Part shown: piece by piece, positions 24,621-33,347 of the stretch
Layout: every line of letters begins with the position of its first letter
Position numbering within the stretch: the stretch's first letter is position 1
NCBI GenBank assembly: GCA_964471755.1
Contig: CAYYJM010000019.1
Location: 1-43,616, forward strand
Reading direction: 5' to 3'
DNA from: CAYYJM01 sp964471755
Lineage (GTDB): Bacteria; Planctomycetota; Planctomycetia; Gemmatales; Gemmataceae
Length of the DNA: 43,616 nt
The notes under the pieces: generated by a model
Told to the model about the DNA's origin: nothing
The model's database searches: none
The model's input: the letters and a program-made list of their open reading frames with translations, nothing else
Position numbers and translations under genes: made by a program

Positions 24621-25508
24621 TTACTTCAGCACCTGGGCCGCCGCGACGATCCACAGGTCGAGGCCACCCTGTCCGCCGGGCCGATCGGAGACGAAGTAGA
24701 GTCGGCTGCCGTCACGGCTCAGGCTCGGCATCATGTCGCCGGTCGGCGCGTCGGGATTGTTGAGCCCCTCGATCGGTTGGGGCTTGCTCCAGGAGCCGCC
24801 CGCCCACTTGCTGATGAATAGGCCGGTCTTGCCGTTCTCCAGAGGGCCTTGCAGGACCATGGTCGTACCGCTGGGCGTCAGCGTCGCCGCCTTGAAGTTG
24901 GGCGGGAACTCCTCGAGCATCTTGATGGTGTCGAACCCCTGCGTGCCGGCGGCCACGGCCCGGTGAGCAACGAAGATTCGCCAGCCGTCCTCGGTCTTGC
25001 GGCTGAAGTAGAGGGACTTGCCGTCACCGGTCAGCCAGGGGTGCATCTCGTCGGCCTTGGTGCTGACGTTGCGCACCGGAGCGATGGTCGAGAAGACGCG
25101 ATCGGGCCCTTCCTTGATGCCGACGAAGAGGTCGAAGCTGGCCTCGGGCGCGTCGTCCTTGCGAGTCGCGAAGAAGATGTACTGCTTGTAGACGCCCTCG
25201 CGCGTCAGACTCACGCCGCGATCGTCCGAGCTGGAGGTCAGGTTCGGCTCGTCGAGTCGGCCCCCCTTGGGCCAGTTGACCCGAGCGGACGCACGCCGCG
25301 ACACCATGAACTGAAAGTGCTTACCGTCCTTGGCCTTGGCCGAGTAGTAGAGAGTGCGACTGTCGCTGGTCAGGTGCGGATCGACCTCGTCGGCATCGGT
25401 ATTGCAGCTCAGGTTGATCGGCTCAATCTTCTTGGGCTCGTCGCCCGGATAGGCGGTCAGCGAGAAGCACGGCAGGAGGAAAGCGGCCAGCAGAAGGCGG
25501 GTTCGCAT
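24621..25508 (-). CDS. Secreted PD40/TolB-like beta-propeller protein
   Basis: A 295-residue protein with a Sec signal peptide (LLLAAFLLPCFSLTAYPGD). At least four repeats of the PD40 type follow, recognisable by DPHLTSDSRTLYYSA, MHPWLTGDGKSLYFSRK, AATLTPSGTTMVLQG and MMPSLSRDGSRLYFVSDRPGG. Each has the D-G-x-x-L-Y-F pattern of a propeller blade. PD40 propellers bind proteins or peptidoglycan partners, as in TolB. No catalytic motif is visible, and there is no tol cluster around it, so it should not be called TolB. It stands alone; a weak hairpin (24561-24596) lies downstream and a long palindrome (25624-25693) upstream. Confidence 0.85.
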   Translation of the reverse strand: MRTRLLLAAFLLPCFSLTAYPGDEPKKIEPINLSCNTDADEVDPHLTSDSRTLYYSAKAKDGKHFQFMVSRRASARVNWPKGGRLDEPNLTSSSDDRGVSLTREGVYKQYIFFATRKDDAPEASFDLFVGIKEGPDRVFSTIAPVRNVSTKADEMHPWLTGDGKSLYFSRKTEDGWRIFVAHRAVAAGTQGFDTIKMLEEFPPNFKAATLTPSGTTMVLQGPLENGKTGLFISKWAGGSWSKPQPIEGLNNPDAPTGDMMPSLSRDGSRLYFVSDRPGGQGGLDLWIVAAAQVLK

Positions 25509-25623
25509 GAGTGACAGTACTCCGGGACCACGGCGGAAGGAGAGGACAGCGGAGTCCCCTCTCTGTTGGACGAGTCTAGCTCACGGAGGGTTCCCGGAAC
25601 CAGGGGAACCGGCCGTGGTCGTC

Positions 25624-25693
25624 TTCGTCATTTAGCCGCCGGCTTGCCGGCGGTCTTCGTCTCCCGCCGGCAAGCCGGCGGCTAAATGACGAA
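25624..25693. repeat. Perfect 30-bp-arm palindrome
   Basis: Arms 25624-25653 and 25664-25693 are perfect inverted copies around a ten-base spacer (TCTTCGTCTC). The core GCCGCCGGCTTGCCGGCGG plus TCTTCGTC is shared with 46-99. It lies between the stop of the giant anti-sigma-like gene (25708) and the start of the propeller gene. It would form a very stable hairpin in either transcript, possibly serving as terminator. Confidence 0.9.
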
Positions 25694-25707
25694 CCGCCCG
25701 CGAACTC

Positions 25708-28700
25708 TCACCGATTCTTCAGCAGCCACGCTGCCCGCTCGCGGTAGAGCCGGTCCTCCGGCGCGAGCTTGCCATCGGCCAGATCCCGGCGAATGGCGTC
25801 GGCCTCGTCCAGACGCCCCGCTCGCGCCAGCATCGCGGCCCGGTCCCACCAAATCGCGGCGCTGGTCGGCTCGGCATCGCAGCAGACGCGAAACATCCGC
25901 TCGGCCAGGCTGAACGCCCCGGCACGAGCCAGGGCCAGCGCCTCGCCGTGCAGACTGGTGGGCTCCTCCCGGCCGGCCTGCGGCGTCGTCTGGTAATCCC
26001 AGGCGAGGTCGTTCGCCCCGAGCAGCCGCAGAATCAGGGCCGCCTTCGGACACTCGTTCTTCGCCTCGGGATCGTGCTGGCGATAGCGATCCATCGCCAG
26101 CACCGTTCGCCGGATGAGATCCTGCCGAGCCTTCGCGTCGGCCCGATCGCCAAGGTCGGCCAGCACCTGAGCCCGGCTCAGGTAATGATCGAGCAGCGGC
26201 CGGTAATCATTCCGCCAGGACTCCAGATCGATCACGGCCGGCAGATCGCGATGCTCCAGGTCGAGGGCCTTCTCGCGCCACTCGAACATCCGCGCCGTCT
26301 GGCCACGAGCCTCGGCCACGCGAGCGGCCAGCCGATAGAGCTGCGGATTCTCATGGAGTTCCTTCGCCTTCAGCAGAGTCGCCAGGTGTTCCTCGGCCGT
26401 GTCGGGCTGACCCCATGACAGCAGTCGCTCGACGACGGCGGCGGTCGCGTTGATCCGGGCCGACCCCGCCTCGATGCCGGTCAGCACGCGGACGATCAGA
26501 TTGTCGGCCAGGGCCGGATCGCCGAAGTCGCGGCAGCGCGACGCCAGGTCGAGGACGGTGATCGGGTTCTTCGCCTTCAGCAACCGATCCGTCGTTGTCA
26601 AAACCCATTTCGTCCACGGGTTGTCCGGGCCAGGCACCGAGAGGGCCGCGTGAAAGCGATCATCGATTGGCGGCAGGGTGCCCTGATCCAGGGCCAGCTC
26701 GGCGACCGCGAGGAACGCCTCGCGCGCCTCGACGATCTGGCCATCCTGCCGCAGACACGCGGCTCGCTCGTACTGAGCGCGGTAGCGTTCGCCGGGCTGG
26801 TCGAGCTTCTTCCAGGCGGCGGCCAGGTCGCGCCAGCCGCCCGGCGGCAGATTACCCTGCCACTGCATCCGGACGAGCAGGGCCCGCGCCAGGATCGACT
26901 CGGGCTGCTCGGCAATGAAGGCGAGAGCCTGCCGGAGGTGCGTTCGTCGTGTGAAATCCCAGAGGAGCGTGGACTGGCCGTCCCAGCGATCGAACAGTTC
27001 GTGGAACCGGGCCAGACGCGGGAGGAAATCCCCCGCGATACCGACACCGCGGGTCAGGTTTGTCGGCCAGAACTGCCGCACGTCGCGGTAGACGGCGTTG
27101 TGCAGCACGGCGAAGTAGCGGACGATCTCCGAGTCGGGGTGGGCCTCGGCGAAGCGCGTGAACCACCGCTGCCGATCGTGCCGGCCGACTTCCATGCCGG
27201 CGCTGGCGGCCAGGACGAGCAGACCGGGCCGCAGGTCGTCGTGATCGAGGAAGCAGTCGTTCAGGACGCGCCAGGCGTCGTTGACGTTCCGCTCGATGCA
27301 GCACAGGGCCAGGAGCTGCACCGCTTCCTGCCGCGACAGGTAGCGGTAGCAGCCGTTCTCGCCGTCGAGGCTGGTGCCGGAGTTCAGATTCAGCCTCGGC
27401 AGCAGCACGTTCCGGCTGCGGAAGGGCAACTCGAGTACGACGAGCTTCGCCAGGTCGCGCTGGAGCGTCGGAGCCTCGACCGGGGTGAGAGTGTACGTCA
27501 CCCGGCCGAGTTCCTTCTCCTTGTCGTCCTCGAAGCCGACGACGCGATAGCCGTCGGCCAGGAGAATCTGCCGCAGGAGTACCTTCCGCTCCGGCATGCG
27601 GACGAGCTGGCGCTCGGCGAGCTCGCCGTCGGCGGCGAAGACGAGACGGCTCTGAAGATACGCCCGGTCGCCGATGTCGTGCGGCACGATGGCGACGGTT
27701 CGCTCGGCGACGACTTCGACATCGTGGCCGTGGGCCAGATCGGCGGCCGGCAGGACGACGTGTGGCAGGCTCGCCAACTCGGCTCGATGATGCCGGCTGG
27801 AGACACGCCGACCGGCCAGGCCCAGTTCGGGATACAGTGACAGGATGCTGTCACCATCGCAGACGATCTCCTCCTTCAGACCGATGGGGAGCGTCCGCGT
27901 GCGGACGAACCGGCCGCTGGCGTCGAAGAGGAACGTCCCGCTCGGGCCGTCCTTCCCGGTCGGCGTGAAGCGCATCCAGCCGCCCTGGCGAGCGCGGTTG
28001 ATCAGGGCGAGGGCCTGCGGATCGACCCGGCCAGGGACGTTGCGCAGTTCCGGCACCGCCTCGGCTTCGAGGGCGACGCGGATGTCGGCGGCGCTGGTGT
28101 TCAGACCGGCAGCGTAGCCGAGCAGGTCGTCACGTCGTCGGGTGCCCTGGGTCGCGACGAGTCGCTGATAGTGCAGGCCGGTCGCGTTCGGTGCGATGAC
28201 TGCGCCGGTCGGCATCAGCCCCAGGCCCATCGCGTCGGGGAGGTCGCTGTCAACATCGAAACGCTGTCTGGCGAACATATTCACCCCGTCGGAGTCGAGC
28301 GCCGCTAGCCTATCCGCAAGCTCGACACGGGAAGAGGAGAAATTGGTCACGATCGGTCCACGAGGCGTGCGCTCATCCCAGAGCCCCTCGCGTTTCTGGG
28401 AATCGAACTCCTGGCCGACGTTGCGGAACAGTCGATCCAGCTGAGGGACTTTAGGGAGAGTCGGAGACAGAAACCGGAGCTGAGGGGTGCCACTGCCAGG
28501 GCGAGAAAGAACCCGGCTCCGGCCAGCTATCTCGGCCCAGTCGCCGCCGTTCAGAGTGTTACTGGTCGCGAGCCTGGTGCCGTCGGTACCGAAGGCGAGT
28601 TCAGGGAGGATCAGGGTTTCCATTTGAAGCCGGACCTCGCTCTGAGGCGTGAGATCGTTCGCCCTCTCACCATTGGTGTAGAGCCCCTCGCTCTCCGTCA

Positions 28701-31488
28701 GACGCGAGAAGTGCCAGAGTTGCCGGCGATCTTCGCCGAGGAACCCCTCTCGACTCGCCTTCCCGTTCACGTTGAGAACCGTGCGGGCCGCCTGGTCGTT
28801 CTCCGGCTCGTTCGCGCCGCGAAGCAGGCGAGCCGGAGTGTGGGACAGCAGCGTGTTGAGAATCTCGGCCTCGCTCGGCTTGCGATCCCGCGGTGCGTTG
28901 GCGATGTCACCGAGTTGTGTCGGGTCCGGCTCGTAGACGACCGGGATCTTGTCGGGAGCGTCGAACGCCGCCCAGTGATCCTTCCGGCCAGGCTCGACGT
29001 TGAACTCCCTGTACATCGCCTCGTTCTCCAGGACGAGCAGCGACGTGAACGGTGACAGGACGTAGGCGTCCTTCGACAGCTGAACGATGTCGTCGTGGTT
29101 CTTCTGCGCTCCGTCGGCGAGCAGACGGTCGATCTCCAGCCGGGCCCACTGGCGCGGCAGGTAGCCCGCGTCGCCCTGTCCCTCGTCCACGTTCAAGACG
29201 CGGCGATACGGCTGACCATCGAGTGTCGCCGTGATGACGAGCCGAGCCGGCAGCCGGGCCGCACCAGGTACGCGGGAGACGACGCACAGATCCTCGCCCT
29301 GGGCCAGCATTGCCTGATCGGCCAGGCCGGCAGGCTGATTTATGCCATCGAACTTCGCCGTCAGGCCGAGCAGCCGCGGCGTGTTGAGCGTGGCGAGCAA
29401 CTCGAACGTCCGCCAGGCGATCGGCTCGTCGGGATTGATCTGCGTGACCAGACCGCCGGTCTTCTCGGCGAGGCCCTTCATGAACGCTCGCGCCCAGCGC
29501 TTGCCGACGCCGACGGCGACGTACTTCGCCTTCGCCGGCAGCACTTCCGCGAGGCGTTCGTGCGTCCGGCCCATGCCGGGATGGCCCGAGCCGAGGTGGA
29601 CCAGGTGCGGATTGTCCAGGCCGTTGAGGATGCCGCCAGCCTGCTCGAACGCCTGGCCCAGATCCAGAGCCCCGATCAGGTGGGTGTTTTCGAGCCAGGC
29701 GACGGCCCGGGTGACGTTCTCCGGCGTGGCCGGCAGGTTCGCCCCGAAGCGGTGGACGCGCGAGTTCGCCGCCAGGATGGTGAACGTGTCGTCGTGTTCC
29801 GCCTGGCTCATCAGGTGGCGGAAGACCTCGATCTGGACGCGAGCCAGGAGCGGATCGCGATCGGCCGACGCCTCGTAGAGGACGACCCAGTCGCGCCGCT
29901 GACGGGTGGTCGTCATCGTCAGTTCCGGCCGCCAGCGGGCCATCAGGTAGCGGTAGCCGTCGTGGTCCCGGTGGCGGAACTGGAGCGATTCGCCGCGAGC
30001 CAGACCGCCGCCATCGGACAGGTGCAGGACCACGTCGCGATCGACCTTGACCGCCCTGGCGCTCGCTGACAGGACGAGGTCAGTACCCGCGTTCTTGCCG
30101 GTCATGTCGGGATGTGACGGACAGATGACGTGCGTGCCCTGGCCGTCCTTGATGCGGGCCTGGAACGACCAGTCGCGGACGACCTGGAGGCTGTGGCCGG
30201 CCGGGAAGCGGTACGTCGTCCGGCCATAGAGGCTCGGCAGCCGCTGCGTGTAGCTGAGCAGGATGCGCTTCTCCTGTCGGCCTTCGAGCGGGAAGACACG
30301 CATCTTGAACGTCGTGCCATCGACCCATTCGAGCAGGGCCGGATCGCGCATGCTGCTGACGATCTTGTTGTAGATCGCTCGTCCCTGCTTCCGTTCGACC
30401 ATGCCGCCTTCCTGACGTTCGCCGTTGACGTACATCGTCAGCTGCGACAGAGACGCATCCGCCGGCAGCGGGAAGTAGAACGTCCCCTCCAGCCGCCAGG
30501 GGTGGTGGTTGAAGTAGGTCTGATCGATGGTCGTGCGGGCGAAGCCGTCTTCGATGTGAACGTCAACGTGATACCTGCGCAGCGAGAGTTTCGCCTCCTG
30601 GCCGTTGGTGTCGAAAGCGACGAGCGAGCCGCCCTGGTGCTGGCTGGCCGGCACCAGGGCCGTCGTCGCCTGGGCCATGAGGTCCTGCGTCCAGTCGAGC
30701 AGATGCGACGTGCGCGGAGCCGACTCGACGGTGTCCTTGCCGGGCAGAACCTGCTGGCCGGCGACGAGGAAATCGCTCAGGCCGTTGACCTTCACCTGGC
30801 CCTGGGTGACGACGACGCCGGTGCCCTGTTCGGCGACCTGGACCTCGAAGCGCGTGCCGTGGGCGACCACCTCTCGCGTCGGCGTGGCGACCGTGAAGCG
30901 ATCCGCTTCACTCGGCGCGACCTCGACGTAGACGTTGCCGCGTTCGACCGTGAGGGTGCGTTCGCCGGTGATCTTCGCCGCGGTGCCGCGATCGACGTAG
31001 AGGATCGAGCCGTCCGGCAGAACACGACGCAGTCGCTCGGCCGGCCCGGTGGCGATCGTGTCGCCGACCTGGACCGGCTGCGGCGGAGCGATCGGCTTCA
31101 TCTTCTGCGGCGTGATCCGTTCGAGGTTGGCGAGCAGCGGCCCGGGCACCTCCGGCGTCACGGGCACGATGAAGAAGTGGCGGTAGAGGAGAACTCCGAT
31201 GACGCACGCTGCCAGGGCGGTGACACCGATGACGGTTTGCGTCAGCCAGTGACGTGGCGGTGTCATCGGACGGATCTGCGTTGCGACGTTTCGTGCGACC
31301 TGGCCGACGCCGGCTCGTCGCGATTCCATCGCCTGGCGCAGTTCCTGATCTTGCAGAGCGAAAGCCTCCGCAGTGGCCTGGCAGGCGGGGCACTCGCGCA
31401 GATGCTCGTCGAGCAGTTTCGTCTCATCGGGGTCGATCTCGTGGTCGAGCCGGGCCGAGATCAGGGCCGTGGCCTGTTCACAGTGCAT
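25708..31488 (-). CDS. Giant anti-sigma-like protein: zinc-finger, membrane helix, FecR, VIT/VWA-like and long helical C-terminus
   Basis: A 1926-residue protein. Residues 1-40 are an anti-sigma zinc-binding (zf-HC2) domain with HLRECPAC (H29, C33, C36). One membrane helix lies at about 82-108. A FecR-type domain (about 140-250) contains LPDGSILYVDRGTAAKI and VAHGTRFEVQV. A VIT domain (about 300-440) has VDVHIEDGFARTTIDQTYFN (in part) and FPLPADASLSQLTMYVNG. A VWA-like segment follows near 540-650 (VVLYEASADRD, TFTILAANSRVHRF) without a clear MIDAS. The last 500 residues look like helical, TPR-like repeats. The ATG at 31488 follows the sigma stop by two bases (TGACCATG). It should hold the coupled sigma factor at the membrane; the function of the extracytoplasmic part is unknown. 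Confidence 0.88.
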   Translation of the reverse strand: MHCEQATALISARLDHEIDPDETKLLDEHLRECPACQATAEAFALQDQELRQAMESRRAGVGQVARNVATQIRPMTPPRHWLTQTVIGVTALAACVIGVLLYRHFFIVPVTPEVPGPLLANLERITPQKMKPIAPPQPVQVGDTIATGPAERLRRVLPDGSILYVDRGTAAKITGERTLTVERGNVYVEVAPSEADRFTVATPTREVVAHGTRFEVQVAEQGTGVVVTQGQVKVNGLSDFLVAGQQVLPGKDTVESAPRTSHLLDWTQDLMAQATTALVPASQHQGGSLVAFDTNGQEAKLSLRRYHVDVHIEDGFARTTIDQTYFNHHPWRLEGTFYFPLPADASLSQLTMYVNGERQEGGMVERKQGRAIYNKIVSSMRDPALLEWVDGTTFKMRVFPLEGRQEKRILLSYTQRLPSLYGRTTYRFPAGHSLQVVRDWSFQARIKDGQGTHVICPSHPDMTGKNAGTDLVLSASARAVKVDRDVVLHLSDGGGLARGESLQFRHRDHDGYRYLMARWRPELTMTTTRQRRDWVVLYEASADRDPLLARVQIEVFRHLMSQAEHDDTFTILAANSRVHRFGANLPATPENVTRAVAWLENTHLIGALDLGQAFEQAGGILNGLDNPHLVHLGSGHPGMGRTHERLAEVLPAKAKYVAVGVGKRWARAFMKGLAEKTGGLVTQINPDEPIAWRTFELLATLNTPRLLGLTAKFDGINQPAGLADQAMLAQGEDLCVVSRVPGAARLPARLVITATLDGQPYRRVLNVDEGQGDAGYLPRQWARLEIDRLLADGAQKNHDDIVQLSKDAYVLSPFTSLLVLENEAMYREFNVEPGRKDHWAAFDAPDKIPVVYEPDPTQLGDIANAPRDRKPSEAEILNTLLSHTPARLLRGANEPENDQAARTVLNVNGKASREGFLGEDRRQLWHFSRLTESEGLYTNGERANDLTPQSEVRLQMETLILPELAFGTDGTRLATSNTLNGGDWAEIAGRSRVLSRPGSGTPQLRFLSPTLPKVPQLDRLFRNVGQEFDSQKREGLWDERTPRGPIVTNFSSSRVELADRLAALDSDGVNMFARQRFDVDSDLPDAMGLGLMPTGAVIAPNATGLHYQRLVATQGTRRRDDLLGYAAGLNTSAADIRVALEAEAVPELRNVPGRVDPQALALINRARQGGWMRFTPTGKDGPSGTFLFDASGRFVRTRTLPIGLKEEIVCDGDSILSLYPELGLAGRRVSSRHHRAELASLPHVVLPAADLAHGHDVEVVAERTVAIVPHDIGDRAYLQSRLVFAADGELAERQLVRMPERKVLLRQILLADGYRVVGFEDDKEKELGRVTYTLTPVEAPTLQRDLAKLVVLELPFRSRNVLLPRLNLNSGTSLDGENGCYRYLSRQEAVQLLALCCIERNVNDAWRVLNDCFLDHDDLRPGLLVLAASAGMEVGRHDRQRWFTRFAEAHPDSEIVRYFAVLHNAVYRDVRQFWPTNLTRGVGIAGDFLPRLARFHELFDRWDGQSTLLWDFTRRTHLRQALAFIAEQPESILARALLVRMQWQGNLPPGGWRDLAAAWKKLDQPGERYRAQYERAACLRQDGQIVEAREAFLAVAELALDQGTLPPIDDRFHAALSVPGPDNPWTKWVLTTTDRLLKAKNPITVLDLASRCRDFGDPALADNLIVRVLTGIEAGSARINATAAVVERLLSWGQPDTAEEHLATLLKAKELHENPQLYRLAARVAEARGQTARMFEWREKALDLEHRDLPAVIDLESWRNDYRPLLDHYLSRAQVLADLGDRADAKARQDLIRRTVLAMDRYRQHDPEAKNECPKAALILRLLGANDLAWDYQTTPQAGREEPTSLHGEALALARAGAFSLAERMFRVCCDAEPTSAAIWWDRAAMLARAGRLDEADAIRRDLADGKLAPEDRLYRERAAWLLKNR

Positions 31489-31490
31489 GG

Positions 31491-32051
31491 TCACCTCCGG
31501 CACGCTTCGAGGCGTGCGCGCAGTAACTTCCTGGCCAGGGTCAGGCGAGCGTTCACCGTCGCCGGCGAGACGCCAAGGAGCCGGGCCAGGTCGTGGTACG
31601 TGTGGTCCTGGTAGTAGTAGAGCAGCAGCACCTGTCGGCACTCGTCGGGCAGGGCGTCCACCTCGCGGAGCAGCCGCTGGCGTTCGTCCTCCCGTTCGAG
31701 CCGGCTGTCCGGCTCATCCTCGGAGGCTGGCAGGTACTGATCGGGGTCTTGATCCGGATGGAGTTCCGAAAAGCGAATCGGCCGATTCTGAGGAGACTTC
31801 AGCCAGTCGAGGCAGGCTCTCAGGGCGATGCCGCACAGCCAGGAGCCGAAGCGTTCGGGATCGTTGAGCGTGTGCAGATTGCGGAAGCCGCGAAGGAGGG
31901 CTTCCTGTCCCAGTTCCTCGGCGACGTGGGCCTGCCGCACCCGTGCATGGCACAGCGCGACGATGCGGCCCGTCCAGCGGTGGACCAGTTGCTCAAAGGC
32001 CTGCGTCCGCCCGGCGCGGGTCTGGCGGACGAGTTCCGCGTCGGATTCCAT
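31491..32051 (-). CDS. ECF sigma factor paired with the giant anti-sigma-like protein
   Basis: A 186-residue group IV sigma factor. Region 2 has AFEQLVHRWTGRIVALCHARV, quoted in part, with AEELGQEALLRGFRNL and FGSWLCGIALRACLDWLK. Region 4 has LREVDALPDECRQVLLLYYYQD (in part) and the helix-turn-helix YHDLARLLGVSPATVNARLTLARKLL (in part). A short acidic linker joins them. It binds core RNA polymerase and directs it to a small regulon, probably including its own promoter. The TGA stop is two bases before the anti-sigma ATG, the classical arrangement for stoichiometric production of sigma and anti-sigma. No membrane segment is present, unlike the sigma factor at 40065. Confidence 0.93.
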   Translation of the reverse strand: MESDAELVRQTRAGRTQAFEQLVHRWTGRIVALCHARVRQAHVAEELGQEALLRGFRNLHTLNDPERFGSWLCGIALRACLDWLKSPQNRPIRFSELHPDQDPDQYLPASEDEPDSRLEREDERQRLLREVDALPDECRQVLLLYYYQDHTYHDLARLLGVSPATVNARLTLARKLLRARLEACRR

Positions 32052-32128
32052 GCCCGTCTCTCCGGCCTGGACTGGGTGTGTCCCCTCTCCTTGTTAGTCG
32101 AGTTGGCCGGAAGAGTTACCAGGGAATT

Positions 32129-32911
32129 TCACGGCCCTGGCGATGACGACCCGTTGCCGGGCGACTTGCCGGTCTGCTGCTGGAGCAGTGCCCGGAGCCG
32201 GGCGATTTCTTCCTCGGCGGCCTGGCGGGCGGCCTGTTCCGCATTCGCTCGCGCTCGTTCCTGTTCAAGCTGGCTCCGCGTCTGGTCGAGGGCACGCAGC
32301 ATCTCGGCCGGCAGCGGCAGGAGTTCGCCCTGATACCAGTAGCGCACCCAGCCATCGAGGAGGGCGATTTCCATTTCCAGCTTGGGGATCGGATAGCGGC
32401 CATTCGCCGACGGCTTGACGCTCAAGTAGCGGTGGCGGGTGTTGAGGCGGAAGAGGCTGAGGTCCTGCGTCTCCGGATAGAAGATCAGGTAGTAAGGCAC
32501 GCGGAGGGCCTGTTCGTACTTGTCGTAGCTCTCCTCGTAGTCCTTGCGGGTGCTGTCCTTGGAGACGTACTCGAAGACCCAGAACGGATGGGCGTCCTGG
32601 GTCGGGGTGTTGAAGCTGAGCAGATCGCCGAGCGGCTCGGGGTAGACGACGACCATGTTGTCCGGCACGATCCGCAGGATTTTACGCCCCTCGCCCGGAT
32701 ACTGGACGAGGAGTTCGTTGAAGACCTGCACCTCTGGTCGGCGGGCGTGAATGAGGTCGAAGCTCTCCAGAGTGATTTTGCGCTGGGTGGCCGACGGGGT
32801 CGCCTCCATGAAATGCTCCGGGCGGTGTTCACGCAGGTAACGCAGGTACTCCTGGGCGGCGTCGTGGTAACGCGCCTCGGTGAGCCCACGGGGAATGCGG
32901 CTGCGCGGCAT
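32129..32911 (-). CDS. Uma2 family (DUF820) putative nuclease-fold protein with C-terminal coiled coil
   Basis: A 260-residue protein. The Uma2 core has RRPEVQVFNELLVQYP, then PDNMVVVYPEPLGD, then PFWVFEYVSKDSTRKDYEESYDKYEQ (quoted across two motifs: the E-x-V-S and K...Y elements of the PD-(D/E)XK fold), then YYLIFYPETQDLSLFRL. The last 60 residues are a coiled coil rich in Gln, Glu, Arg and Ala, often seen in this family. No biological role is established for the family, although the fold suggests a metal-dependent nuclease. The ATG at 32911 has AAGGAGG upstream; upstream in-frame codons are leader. Uma2 genes are heavily multiplied in planctomycetes and cyanobacteria. Confidence 0.85.
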   Translation of the reverse strand: MPRSRIPRGLTEARYHDAAQEYLRYLREHRPEHFMEATPSATQRKITLESFDLIHARRPEVQVFNELLVQYPGEGRKILRIVPDNMVVVYPEPLGDLLSFNTPTQDAHPFWVFEYVSKDSTRKDYEESYDKYEQALRVPYYLIFYPETQDLSLFRLNTRHRYLSVKPSANGRYPIPKLEMEIALLDGWVRYWYQGELLPLPAEMLRALDQTRSQLEQERARANAEQAARQAAEEEIARLRALLQQQTGKSPGNGSSSPGP

Positions 32912-33347
32912 GTCTCTCCTCCTTGCCGGGACGAACCGATTGCATTGTAAGTCGGACGTCCCGGCCGCGGAAGGTGAGGTGGGACGGCGATGCGGCCGGG
33001 AGGCCATTACCTGTTTTGCCATGCCAAGGGGTGGCGCAAAGAACGAGACAGGCAAGTCCACATTCTCGTCTGGTCGTTAGTCCAGGGGAGGCCGTCTCAT
33101 GCAGACAGGCCGACCCAACGACCGCGACGGGCGACTGGTAATTCACATGGCAGGTAATGGCCTCGATCAACTCATCTGCTGGGCCGCGCGCTCAGAGGCT
33201 GCACGGAAAGCTCCTCGCCCCGGTACTCCGGGGAGAGGGGTTGGGGTGAGGGGTCTTCGTTTTCGCTGGTTTCGTAGGCATTCCCCCTCACCCCAACCCT
33301 CTCCCCCGGAGTACCGGGGGCGAGGGAGCCGCTTTCCGTGTAGTCTC
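32912..33347. other. Non-coding interval with large palindrome
   Basis: About 430 bases without a supportable gene. The left third is leader of the Uma2 gene. The right part is mostly the palindrome at 33204-33339, which may end transcription of the HEAT lipoprotein gene. Confidence 0.6.
33204..33339. repeat. Large imperfect palindrome with CCCTCACCCCAACCC arms
   Basis: Arms of about 50 bases (33204-33253 and 33282-33339) are near-perfect inverted copies separated by about 28 bases. The core is CCCCCGGAGTACCGGGGGCG. A partial copy of one arm is at 11376-11413. It sits nine bases after the stop of the HEAT lipoprotein gene. I know this sequence type as a frequent intergenic repeat in Gemmata-like genomes; no transposase is associated. 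Confidence 0.85.

Noticed and set aside
24621..25508. Calling the PD40 protein TolB
   Set aside because: No tolQ, tolR, tolA or pal gene is adjacent, and it lacks a recognisable TolB N-terminal domain.
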